NCBI GenBank assembly: GCA_965653335.1
Contig: CBFGZU010000061.1
Location: 1-11,876 of the forward strand
Reading direction: 5' to 3'
Source of the DNA: Pseudolysinimonas_A sp965653335
Lineage (GTDB): Bacteria; Actinomycetota; Actinomycetes; Actinomycetales; Microbacteriaceae
DNA length: 11,876 bases
The notes under the pieces are model-generated. The model saw only the letters and a list, made by a program, of their open reading frames with translations. It searched no databases and had not been told where the DNA came from. Shown in pieces: positions 1 to 6,629 of the stretch; positions within the stretch are counted from its first letter, which is position 1; each line of letters opens with the position of its first letter. The position numbers and the translations under genes were made by a program.

Positions 1-1012
1 CATCGTCTCGTCGTCGTCGATCTACGGCGGCACGTACAACCTCTTCAAGTACACGCTCGCGAAGCTCGGGATCGACGTGACCTTCGTCGAGAACCAAGAC
101 GACGAGGGCGAGTGGAAGGCCGCGATCCGGCCCAACACCAAGTTGCTCTTCGCCGAGACGATCGGTAACCCGCGCATCAACATCCTCGACATCGAGCTCG
201 TCGCCGAGGTCGCGCACCGCGCCGATCTGCCGCTCATCGTCGACAACACGATCGCGACCCCCTACCTCATCCGTCCGCTCGAGTTCGGCGCCGACATCGT
301 CGTGCACTCGGCGACGAAGTTCCTCGGCGGGCACGGCACCGTCATCGCGGGCGTCATCGTCGACGGCGGCCGGTTCCCCTGGTCGCAGCACGTCGACAAG
401 TTCCCGGGTCTCACCGAGCCCGACCCGTCGTATCACGGGGCTTCGTACACGACGGTGCTCGGCGACGGCATCGCCTACGTCATCAAGGCCCGCGTGCAGT
501 TGCTGCGCGACACCGGAGCCGCCCTCGCCCCCGACAGCGCGTTCACGCTCATCCAGGGCGTCGAGACGCTGTCGCTGCGCATCGAACGGCATGTCGCGAA
601 CGCGCAGGCCGTCGCCGAGTGGCTCGAGAACCACCCCGACGTCGCGAGCGTCAACTACTCGGGCCTGCCCTCGAGCCCGTGGTTCGAGAAGGCGGCGAAG
701 TACGCTCCGAAGGGCGTCGGCGCGGTGCTGTCGTTCGAACTGAAGGGCGGGGTGGATGCCGGTCGCGCTCTCGTCGAGAGCGTCAAGCTGTTCAGCCACC
801 TGGCCAACATCGGCGACGTGCGGTCGCTCATCATCCACCCGGCATCGACGACGCACTCCCAGCTCACTCCCGAGCAGCAGCTCACGACGGGGGTGACCCC
901 CGGCCTCGTGCGGCTCTCGGTCGGACTGGAGCACATCGACGACATCACCGCCGACCTCGAGGCGGGCTTCGCCGCCGCCCGCAAGGTGAGCGCCGCGAAC
1001 GCGTCCGCCTGA
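1..1012 (+). CDS. metY: O-acetylhomoserine sulfhydrylase (MetY), C-terminal part
   Basis: PLP-dependent Cys/Met-metabolism enzyme that makes homocysteine from O-acetylhomoserine and sulfide in the cytoplasm. The frame is open from base 2 to the TGA at 1010-1012, giving about 336 residues. MetY proteins are usually about 430 residues, so roughly the first 95-100 lie outside the window. Visible family marks are YGGTYNLF near the left edge, the cofactor aspartate in DNTIATPYL, and the PLP-binding lysine in HSATKFLGGHGT (codon 317-319). The long C-terminal domain with SHLANIGDVRSLIIHP and THSQLTPEQQ is typical of MetY/CGS proteins, and the overall pattern favours MetY over MetB. metX lies 1.1 kb downstream on the same strand. 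Two genes on the opposite strand separate them, so they are not one simple operon here. The stop is 2 bases from the convergent cupin stop. Confidence 0.93.
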   Translation, partial: IVSSSSIYGGTYNLFKYTLAKLGIDVTFVENQDDEGEWKAAIRPNTKLLFAETIGNPRINILDIELVAEVAHRADLPLIVDNTIATPYLIRPLEFGADIVVHSATKFLGGHGTVIAGVIVDGGRFPWSQHVDKFPGLTEPDPSYHGASYTTVLGDGIAYVIKARVQLLRDTGAALAPDSAFTLIQGVETLSLRIERHVANAQAVAEWLENHPDVASVNYSGLPSSPWFEKAAKYAPKGVGAVLSFELKGGVDAGRALVESVKLFSHLANIGDVRSLIIHPASTTHSQLTPEQQLTTGVTPGLVRLSVGLEHIDDITADLEAGFAAARKVSAANASA

Positions 1013-1014
1013 CC

Positions 1015-1494
1015 CTACGACCGCTGCCGCCAGCGAGCGCTGTCGACGTAGTGGTTGTCGAAGCGATCCGAGGTGGCCTGCAGTTCGGCGAGCGTGATCT
1101 CGCCGAGGTGGAGCTGCTGCAGCATCCGGTAGTAGGCGAATCGTTCCTGGCCGGGGGTGTAGATCGCGAGCATGTCGGCGGTCGAGCCCGGCGTGGGCGC
1201 GAACGCGTGCGCGGTGCCCGCGGCGATGAACACGAGGTCGCCGGCGGTGAGCGTGTGGATGTCGTCGTCGATGAGCACGTCGAGCGAACCGTCGATGACG
1301 AAGATCGTCTCGGCGGCGTGGTCGTGCCGGTGTGCCGGTGCGCCGGGAGATTCCCGGTCGAGGTGGGCTCGGTTGATCGTCGTCGCGCCGGCGGTGTGCT
1401 CGCCGTCGGCGAGCAGCGTGATCGTGCTCGCCGGACCGTCGGCCACCGTCTCGGCGGTGGCCGCACGGACGATCGTGTGCGTCGTAGTGTTCAT
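1015..1494 (-). CDS. Cupin-domain protein (quercetinase-like small cupin)
   Basis: A 159-residue single-domain cupin, probably cytoplasmic (no signal peptide). Cupin motif 1 is at residues 51-69 with the pattern H55-x-H57-x4-E62-x6-G69. Motif 2 is at 85-96 (GDLVFIAAGTAH) and supplies H96. This gives the usual three-His/one-Glu metal site (H55, H57, E62, H96), so a bound divalent metal is expected. A helical tail of about 45 residues rich in Leu, Gln and Arg follows (RMLQQLHLGEITLAELQ), as in quercetin-dioxygenase-like cupins. The substrate cannot be told from sequence. The start is well supported: GAGGAG lies 7 bases upstream (plus-strand 1502-1507). It is 53 bases downstream of the Rrf2 regulator on the same strand, so it is probably co-transcribed with, and a target of, that regulator. 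A role in oxidative or electrophile stress is inference from the neighbour only. Confidence 0.85.
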   Translation of the reverse strand: MNTTTHTIVRAATAETVADGPASTITLLADGEHTAGATTINRAHLDRESPGAPAHRHDHAAETIFVIDGSLDVLIDDDIHTLTAGDLVFIAAGTAHAFAPTPGSTADMLAIYTPGQERFAYYRMLQQLHLGEITLAELQATSDRFDNHYVDSARWRQRS

Positions 1495-1501
1495 TCGTTC
1501 G

Positions 1502-1507
1502 CTCCTC
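1502..1507 (-). promoter_or_regulatory. Shine-Dalgarno site of the cupin gene
   Basis: GAGGAG on the minus strand, 7 bases from the ATG at 1494-1492. It is one of the few strong ribosome-binding sites in this half of the window. It overlaps an 8-base copy of the AATCTAGA half-site found in the dyad at 2057-2083. Confidence 0.75.
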
Positions 1508-1547
1508 TAGATTTCACTCGGTTACGGATGCCCGCGCGTTCAACGAT

Positions 1548-2057
1548 TCAGCGCCGTGCGAGCCGCCGGCCGTCGGGCCGGGCGTTCACGAACCATGCCC
1601 GGGTCGCCGCAGGAGTCGAGGGATACGTCGCTTCCACGTCGCGGGCGATGTCGGCGAGCGAGCGCCCCGCGAGTTCGCGCCTCCAGGCCAGATCGGCCCG
1701 GGACATCGCTTGCGAGAGCACGCAGCTCACGGCGTAGTCGACCGACGGGTCACCGCCCGGACCGTCGGCGAGCAGATGCTCGCACGCGAAGGCCTGGGTG
1801 CGACCCTCGATCGCCACGACGATGTCGAGCAAGCTCACGTCTTCGGGATCTCGGGCGAGACGGAAGCCGCCGCGGGGCCCCGGTGTCGATGACAGCACCC
1901 CCGCGCGAGCCAACGACTGCAGTTGCTTGTTGAGATACGGAGCCGGCAGGTCGTAGAACGCCGCGAGCTGCGCGGTCGTCTTCGCTTCGCCGTCGTCGAC
2001 CCAGCTGAGGTTGAGGCAGGTGTGCAGCGCCCACTCGACGCCTTCGGTCAATTCCAT
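1548..2057 (-). CDS. Rrf2-family winged-helix transcriptional regulator
   Basis: A 169-residue Rrf2 protein. It begins with the family-typical MELTEGVEWALH helix. A winged HTH spans about residues 25-75, with recognition helix LPAPYLNKQLQSLARAGVL and wing GPRGGFRLARDPE, followed by SLLDIVVAIEG. The sensor region carries C92 and C112; C14 is in the first helix. The three closely spaced cysteines of IscR/NsrR-type Fe-S members are absent, so an Fe-S cluster is unlikely and a thiol switch or small-ligand sensor (CymR-like) is more plausible. The ATG at 2057 has no Shine-Dalgarno sequence. A -10-like TAATGT lies 8-13 bases upstream, so the mRNA may be leaderless. A 27-bp palindrome abuts the start codon, suggesting autorepression. 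It is followed by the cupin gene and is divergent from metX. Function beyond family level is inferred. Confidence 0.88.
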   Translation of the reverse strand: MELTEGVEWALHTCLNLSWVDDGEAKTTAQLAAFYDLPAPYLNKQLQSLARAGVLSSTPGPRGGFRLARDPEDVSLLDIVVAIEGRTQAFACEHLLADGPGGDPSVDYAVSCVLSQAMSRADLAWRRELAGRSLADIARDVEATYPSTPAATRAWFVNARPDGRRLARR

Positions 2058-2083
2058 AATCTAGACATTACATATCCAGATTA
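2057..2083. promoter_or_regulatory. 27-bp imperfect palindrome, candidate Rrf2 operator
   Basis: The outer arms TAATCT (2057-2062) and AGATTA (2078-2083) are perfect reverse complements. Around the centre at 2070, 10 of 13 base pairs match. The site is much more AT-rich than its surroundings. It overlaps the predicted rrf2 -10 element and start codon and ends 48 bases before the metX ATG. Rrf2 dimers bind AT-rich dyads of about this length, so this is the natural operator of the adjacent regulator, possibly acting on both divergent genes. Confidence 0.65.
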
Positions 2084-2093
2084 AGCGGCGCAA
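2065..2093 (-). promoter_or_regulatory. Predicted promoter of rrf2 (leaderless)
   Basis: On the minus strand, a weak -35 TTGCGC (2093-2088), a 17-base spacer and a -10 TAATGT (2070-2065) would start transcription at or next to the ATG at 2057. The spacer and -10 lie inside the palindrome, so bound protein would block RNA polymerase. Confidence 0.45.
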
Positions 2094-2131
2094 GCGTAAC
2101 AATCGTCCCGACTGCGGAAGAATGAGCGGCG

Positions 2132-3337
2132 ATGGACTGGCAGACTCCCGAAGACGCCGCGCCGTCGGCGTTCGTGACGGAGTCCCAGCGACGCCGCGTC
2201 GCGGGCAAACCCCCGGCGACCGGCGCGTGGCGCGTCGGCGACGATCCGGGCCACCGGCGCTTCGCCGGCATCGGCGACCTCGCGCTGGAACGCGGTGGTG
2301 ACATCCCGAACGTCACCCTCGCCTACGAGAGCTGGGGCGAACTGAGCCCCGACGGTTCGAACGCGATCCTCGTCCTGCACGCCCTCACGGGCGACAGCCA
2401 CCTCGTCGGCCCCGCCGGACCGGGCCACCCGACCGCGGGATGGTGGTCGGGACTCGTCGGACCCGGCAAGGTGCTCGACACCGACCGCTACTTCGTCGTC
2501 GCGCCCAACATGCTCGGCGGCTGCCAGGGCTCCACCGGACCGGCCTCGCTCGCGCCCGACGGGTCGGAGTGGGGGCCGCGGTTCCCCTACCTGACGATCC
2601 GCGACCAGGTCGCGGCCCAGGCAGCGCTCACCGACCTCCTCGGCATCGACCGCTGGGCGCTCGTCGTCGGCGGATCGATGGGCGGCATGCAAGTGCTCGA
2701 GTGGGGAATCGGGCATCCGGATCGGGTCGAACGCATCGCCGTGCTCGCCGCTCCCCCGCTGTCGAGCGCCGACGAGATCGCCCTCAACTCGGTGCAGGCC
2801 GAGGCGATCCGTATCGACCCGGCGTTCCGCGGGGGCGAGTACTACGATGCCGCCGACGGCGAGGGCCCGCACCGCGGTCTCGCCCTCGCGCGGCGGATGG
2901 CGCTGCTCAACTACCGATCTCCGACCGAGCTCAACGACCGGTTCGAGCGTTCCTGGCAGAGCGGCATCAGCCCGCTCGGCGGGGGCGGCCGGTTCGCGGT
3001 CGGCAGTTACCTCGACTTCCACGGCAACAAGTTCACGCGGCGCTTCGACGCGAATAGCTACCTCGTGCTGACGGATGCCATGGACTCCCACGACGTCGGT
3101 CGCGACCGGGGTGGGGTGGCAGCGGCCCTCGGCACGGTGACGGCGAGCGCTCTTGTGCTGGGAATCGACTCCGACCGACTCTTCCCCGTGGAGGGGCAGG
3201 AGGTCATCGCGCGCCACCTTCCGGGCAACATCGACGCTGATCGGCCGGTCGTCATCTCCTCCCCCTTCGGCCACGACGCCTTCCTCATCGAAGACGTCCT
3301 CGTAGGCGCCGAAATCCGACGACTCCTCGGGGAGTGA
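2132..3337 (+). CDS. metX: Homoserine O-acetyltransferase (MetX)
   Basis: A 401-residue alpha/beta-hydrolase-fold enzyme that transfers acetyl from acetyl-CoA to homoserine, supplying MetY. The nucleophile elbow GGSMGGMQ places the catalytic serine at S182. The acid is D348 in GIDSDRLFP and the base is H381 in SPFGHDAFL. The 33-residue D-to-H spacing matches the family. Other marks are VTLAYESWG, VLHALTGDSH, NMLGGCQGSTGP and FLDFHG-like YLDFHGNKF. The ATG at 2132 has only a distant GGAAG (2116-2120, 11 bases away). The first 40 or so residues are poorly conserved, so the exact start is less sure than the gene. The 5' leader is too short for a SAM riboswitch, and the visible candidate control element is the dyad at 2057-2083. 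It could in principle be a succinyltransferase, but the actinobacterial context with metY favours acetyl. Confidence 0.93.
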   Translation: MDWQTPEDAAPSAFVTESQRRRVAGKPPATGAWRVGDDPGHRRFAGIGDLALERGGDIPNVTLAYESWGELSPDGSNAILVLHALTGDSHLVGPAGPGHPTAGWWSGLVGPGKVLDTDRYFVVAPNMLGGCQGSTGPASLAPDGSEWGPRFPYLTIRDQVAAQAALTDLLGIDRWALVVGGSMGGMQVLEWGIGHPDRVERIAVLAAPPLSSADEIALNSVQAEAIRIDPAFRGGEYYDAADGEGPHRGLALARRMALLNYRSPTELNDRFERSWQSGISPLGGGGRFAVGSYLDFHGNKFTRRFDANSYLVLTDAMDSHDVGRDRGGVAAALGTVTASALVLGIDSDRLFPVEGQEVIARHLPGNIDADRPVVISSPFGHDAFLIEDVLVGAEIRRLLGE

Positions 3338-3338
3338 C

Positions 3339-3362
3339 CGCACCTCGACACCCTCGGGTGCG
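3339..3362 (+). terminator. Hairpin after metX, probable terminator
   Basis: Stem CGCACC + CGA pairing with TCG + GGTGCG: nine base pairs with one bulged T at 3345 and a five-base loop, starting one base after the metX stop. There is no T-run, as is common for terminators in high-GC actinobacteria. Confidence 0.5.
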
Positions 3363-3475
3363 TGCGACTGTTGCGCGCCCCGCGGCACCCGGTTCGTGCG
3401 GCCATTCTGTACCCCGTCATCGTCCCCCTGGCGCCCCGCGTGGCACCCCCCGTTCGCGTGGCAAGATGTGTCACG

Positions 3476-4648
3476 ATGGCCGTCAGCATGGACCTCATCA
3501 GTAGGGAGCGGGACCGGCTCCTCCAGCGCAGCGCTCGCGCGTACGGTCTGAGTTTCACGGCGGTCTCCGCGCTGTGCTTCGTGCTCCCCGGCGCCGTTCC
3601 GGTCACGGGTCTGCTGATCGGCATCCCGCTCTATCTGATCCTCGCCGCCGCCCTCGTCGCGGTGGGCCTGAGCCGTTCGATCTGGTGGCCCGTCGTCGCC
3701 CTCCTCGCGGGCTGCGGAATCGTCGCCACCGTCGGCGTCCTCTCGGCCCCGGCTGCGTCGCTCGCGATCACGCATCTCACGGCCGCCGGCCTGGCCTCCC
3801 TTGCGCTCGTGCTCACCACGAGCGCGCCGCGGATCGCGCTTCTCATCGTCGGCGCCCTGAGCGGGGTGGCGGTCGTCGTCTTCGCGGAGGCCGAAGCCCC
3901 CGCTCAGGCGCTTCGCGGCGGCGGCACCGTGCTCGTCGGGTGGGGCCTCGCGACCCTCATCGCGGTGTGGATCAGCGCCGGCGTCCCGCAAGTGGCGAAG
4001 CGTATCGCGAGCATCGGCCGTGCCCACCGGGTCGAACGCCAAGCGAGCGAACTGGAGGCGCAACGCCGGCAGGGGGCCCGGCTGCTGCATGACACCGTTC
4101 TGGCGACCCTCACGCTGCTCGCCCACTCGGGTGTGGGGGTAAAACCCGAGGCGCTGCGGCAGCAAGCGGCCGACGACGCGCAACTGCTGCGTCAGCTGAG
4201 GCTCGGGCAGGGCCCCACCGTGCCGACCGAGACCGGATCGGTTCCCGTCGCGAATCCCGACGAGACGGTGCTCGGCACGACACTCGAGTCGGTCAAGCAG
4301 CGCTTCGGACGCATGGGGCTTCAGGTCTCGTGGCACGGCACGGGCCAAGTGCTGCTGCCGAGCGACGTGCTCGACGCCTTCCTGCTCGCGCTCGCCGAAT
4401 GCCTCGAGAATGTGCGCCGCCATTCGGGCGTCACCGAGGCTCACGTGACCATCACGGATGACGCCACCATGGTGCGCGCGCTCGTGACCGACTCCGGTGT
4501 CGGCTTCGACATCGACGACATCGACGAGGCGAAACTCGGATTCGCCGAGTCGGTCGTCGGGCGCTTGCGTGAGGTCGGCGGCAACGCCCGCTTGTTCTCG
4601 GCCCCGGGGTCCGGCACGACGGTCGCGCTGGAGGTGCCGCGCGGATGA
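3476..4648 (+). CDS. Six-TM sensor histidine kinase (LytS/NarX-like HisKA_3 type)
   Basis: A 390-residue membrane kinase, first gene of a three-gene two-component operon. About six hydrophobic segments fill residues 25-170 with almost no extracytoplasmic loop, so the signal is probably sensed in or near the membrane. A short coiled linker (about 175-200) leads to the H-box ARLLHDTVLATLTLLA with phospho-acceptor H205. The ATPase domain has N-box AECLENVRRHSG (N312), D-box VTDSGVGFD (D339) and a glycine-rich end APGSGTTVALEVP. All catalytic elements are present. The frame is open upstream to about 3362, but the ATG at 3476 is the first start giving a normal N-terminus; ATG 3488 is an alternative. 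No Shine-Dalgarno sequence is visible and a weak CAAGAT at 3462-3467 may be a -10. Its TGA overlaps the next start (ATGA). Confidence 0.9.
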   Translation: MAVSMDLISRERDRLLQRSARAYGLSFTAVSALCFVLPGAVPVTGLLIGIPLYLILAAALVAVGLSRSIWWPVVALLAGCGIVATVGVLSAPAASLAITHLTAAGLASLALVLTTSAPRIALLIVGALSGVAVVVFAEAEAPAQALRGGGTVLVGWGLATLIAVWISAGVPQVAKRIASIGRAHRVERQASELEAQRRQGARLLHDTVLATLTLLAHSGVGVKPEALRQQAADDAQLLRQLRLGQGPTVPTETGSVPVANPDETVLGTTLESVKQRFGRMGLQVSWHGTGQVLLPSDVLDAFLLALAECLENVRRHSGVTEAHVTITDDATMVRALVTDSGVGFDIDDIDEAKLGFAESVVGRLREVGGNARLFSAPGSGTTVALEVPRG

Positions 4649-5943
4649 ACAGGAACGATACGATCACCTTCTCCCGCCCCGAGGAGAACACCCTCGGCGT
4701 CGTCGTCGGCAACGCCCGGCGCGCGGTCAGCAGCACGGCGCGGCGTTTCAGCCGTGCCGCGAGCGCACAGCGAGCGAGTCTGGGCACCGCCTTCCTCGGC
4801 CTCGGCGCGGTCATCATCGTCGGCTTGCGGGCCGTCTACGGGCTCATCTGGTTCGCCTCGCAGTGGGATGTCTACCCCGAACCGCTCGCCGCGCTCGCCG
4901 CGTGGATCGTGCTCGCCGCGGTTCTCGTCGGCGCCATCGTGATGTCGCGAGTGAGCGGCGACCGCTTGCCGGACTGGATGTTCGGACTCTTCCTCGCCGG
5001 ACTCGCGATCGCCTTCGCCCTCGACGTCATCGCCATCTGGGAGCTGCGCGACATCGGCGGTCATGCGACGGCCGCCCTGACCGCCGGGATGGCGCTTCTC
5101 GTGCTCGTCGCGTTGCGCGGGTCGATCGAGATCCTCACCGCCGCGGGCGTCGTCGGCATCGCGCTCATGGTCGTGATGTTCCTCGATGCTCCGGTCGGCG
5201 CGTTCTCCGACCCGGTGTGGATCGCAACGCAGATCACGGCGGTCGCCGGGTCGGTGCTGCCTCCCGTTATCGGCGTCGTGATCGTCGAGGGTTTCCGCCG
5301 TATGGTGCAGGTCGAGCTCGATCGCGTGCTCGTGCAGAGCACCGTCTCAGCCCCGCGGTTCGCGGTCGGCATGCTCGCGTCCGAAGAGCTCGCCCGGCTC
5401 GACCTCGCCGCAGAAGAGCTGCTGGATGCCGTCGCCAAGAAGAAGACAAACCTGCCGCTGACGCCGAAGAACGCGTCGGTCGCGGCGCAACTCGCGACCG
5501 AGTTGCGCCTGCATCTCATCGAAGGCCGGCGCGAGACCTGGCTGTATCACGCGATCAGCGAGTCGGAGCAGCTCGGAAAGTCGGTGACCCTCTCCGACAA
5601 ATCGAGCCTCGCGGGACTTCTCGACCCGACGCAACGCGACGGCCTGCTCTCGGCGGCCTGGTTGCTCGTCGCGGACGTGCCCTCGGCGGCGAGCCCCCGG
5701 CGACGCGGAACGGCGCGCACCCTCGCCATCCAGATCGGACCGGTGGTCGCCGGCACCACCGACGTTCCCGAGCACAAGATCGCCGTTCCCATCACGATCA
5801 CCTCCACCGGAGTGCCGCGAAACCGCGTCGACTCGGGTGTCTGGAACGCCATCGACAGGATCGGGCGATACTCTGACTCCACTCAGGACGCCAGCCTGCG
5901 GGTCGACATCGAATGCATCGTCGACAACCCGGCCGACCAATGA
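4645..5943 (+). CDS. Six-TM protein with degenerate kinase-like cytoplasmic domain
   Basis: A 432-residue protein translated from the ATGA overlap with the kinase stop. GGAGGTG (4630-4636) lies 8 bases upstream, an excellent ribosome-binding site. A basic N-terminal stretch of about 45 residues precedes six membrane segments (about 48-70, 80-100, 112-132, 142-157, 160-181, 195-214). The cytoplasmic half (about 220-432) starts with helices (EELARLDLAAEELLDAVAKK; QLATELRLHLIEGRRETWL), then LLDPTQRDGLLSAAWLLVAD and beta-rich segments ending in SLRVDIECIV. This order resembles the dimerisation and ATPase domains of the neighbouring kinase, but there is no HD-type H-box, no N-box Asn, no DxGxG and no glycine-rich lid. 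I do not recognise a named family. A pseudokinase or signal-modulating partner for the adjacent kinase is inference from gene order, co-translation and layout. Confidence 0.8.
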   Translation: MNRNDTITFSRPEENTLGVVVGNARRAVSSTARRFSRAASAQRASLGTAFLGLGAVIIVGLRAVYGLIWFASQWDVYPEPLAALAAWIVLAAVLVGAIVMSRVSGDRLPDWMFGLFLAGLAIAFALDVIAIWELRDIGGHATAALTAGMALLVLVALRGSIEILTAAGVVGIALMVVMFLDAPVGAFSDPVWIATQITAVAGSVLPPVIGVVIVEGFRRMVQVELDRVLVQSTVSAPRFAVGMLASEELARLDLAAEELLDAVAKKKTNLPLTPKNASVAAQLATELRLHLIEGRRETWLYHAISESEQLGKSVTLSDKSSLAGLLDPTQRDGLLSAAWLLVADVPSAASPRRRGTARTLAIQIGPVVAGTTDVPEHKIAVPITITSTGVPRNRVDSGVWNAIDRIGRYSDSTQDASLRVDIECIVDNPADQ

Positions 5944-5953
5944 GGACCACGAC

Positions 5954-5960
5954 GGAAGGA
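5954..5960 (+). promoter_or_regulatory. Ribosome-binding site deciding the response-regulator start
   Basis: GGAAGGA, six bases before the GTG at 5967. It favours this GTG over the in-frame ATG at 5940, which overlaps the upstream TGA but would add nine residues ahead of the conserved receiver start. Confidence 0.7.
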
Positions 5961-5966
5961 ACCCCT

Positions 5967-6629
5967 GTGGCTACCCCGATTCGCGTCGCACTCGTCGACG
6001 ACCACCGCATGATCCTGGGGGCGCTGACGGAGTGGATCCGCAGCACCGCCGACGACATCGACGTGGTCGCCGCCGTGCCGACCTGGCCCGAACTGCTCAC
6101 GCATCCCGAGTTCCCGGTCGATGTCGTGCTGCTCGACCTCGACCTGAAAGACAACCTGCCGGTCGCGCTCAAGATCTCGACGCTCAAGACGACGGGGGTG
6201 CGCACGGTGCTCATGAGCACCTATTCGGAGCCCAACGTCGTGCGCGAGGCCCTCGGCGCCGGGGCGCTCGGCTACCTCGTGAAGAGCGAACCGGTCGACA
6301 TGATCATCGAGGCGATCCGGGCGGCGGCGAACGGCGAAGGCTTCATCTCGGCCGAACTCGACCTCGCGATCAACGCGGCGGATGTCGGCGGGGCCCCGAA
6401 GCTCTCCGCGCAGGAGCGCCGGGTGATGGCACTCTACGGCGGCGGGGAGCCGGTGAAGGCCGTCGCTTACCAGCTGGGCATCTCGGAGGAGACCGCCAAG
6501 AGCTACCTCAAGCGCATCCGCGAGAAGTACCGAGTCGCCGGCATCGACGTCGGCACGAAGGTCGCCTTGCGGAGGCGCGCCATCCAGGACGGCATCCTCA
6601 TTCAGGACAATCCGGCGGGCTCTTTCTGA
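5967..6629 (+). CDS. NarL/FixJ-type response regulator (receiver + LuxR-type HTH)
   Basis: A 220-residue response regulator, the output protein of the two-component operon. The receiver domain (about 5-120) has the acidic pair D11-D12, phospho-acceptor D57 in VVLLDLDL, the S84/T85 switch position and K106 in GYLVKSEP. A linker leads to a GerE/LuxR-like DNA-binding domain (about 145-212), with LSAQERRVMALY, AVAYQLGISEETAKSYLKRIREKY as the HTH, and a C-terminal helix. The HTH is somewhat diverged from textbook LuxR but complete. The GTG start is chosen for its ribosome-binding site; ATG 5940 is the alternative. Targets are unknown; the operon itself and the convergent glycosyltransferase are candidates by position only. 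The last 28 bases overlap the 3' end of the convergent gene. Confidence 0.9.
   Translation: MATPIRVALVDDHRMILGALTEWIRSTADDIDVVAAVPTWPELLTHPEFPVDVVLLDLDLKDNLPVALKISTLKTTGVRTVLMSTYSEPNVVREALGAGALGYLVKSEPVDMIIEAIRAAANGEGFISAELDLAINAADVGGAPKLSAQERRVMALYGGGEPVKAVAYQLGISEETAKSYLKRIREKYRVAGIDVGTKVALRRRAIQDGILIQDNPAGSF

Noticed and set aside
619..1737. Plus-strand 372-codon frame from inside metY across the cupin and rrf2 genes
   Set aside because: It overlaps three convincing genes and gives Arg/Val-rich low complexity with no domain.
2084..2131. Possible SAM riboswitch before metX
   Set aside because: Only about 48 bases lie between the dyad and the start codon, too short for any SAM-binding fold.
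3338..3475. N-terminal extension of the kinase or a small gene in the gap
   Set aside because: The extension (Arg/Pro/Val-rich) has no start with a ribosome-binding site and overlaps the metX terminator hairpin; no other coding signal is seen.
2081..4444. Minus-strand open frame of 787 codons across metX and the kinase gene
   Set aside because: It is the antisense of two clear genes. The translation is low-complexity Arg/Asp/Glu/Gly-rich with no motif, the usual effect of high-GC third positions on the opposite strand.
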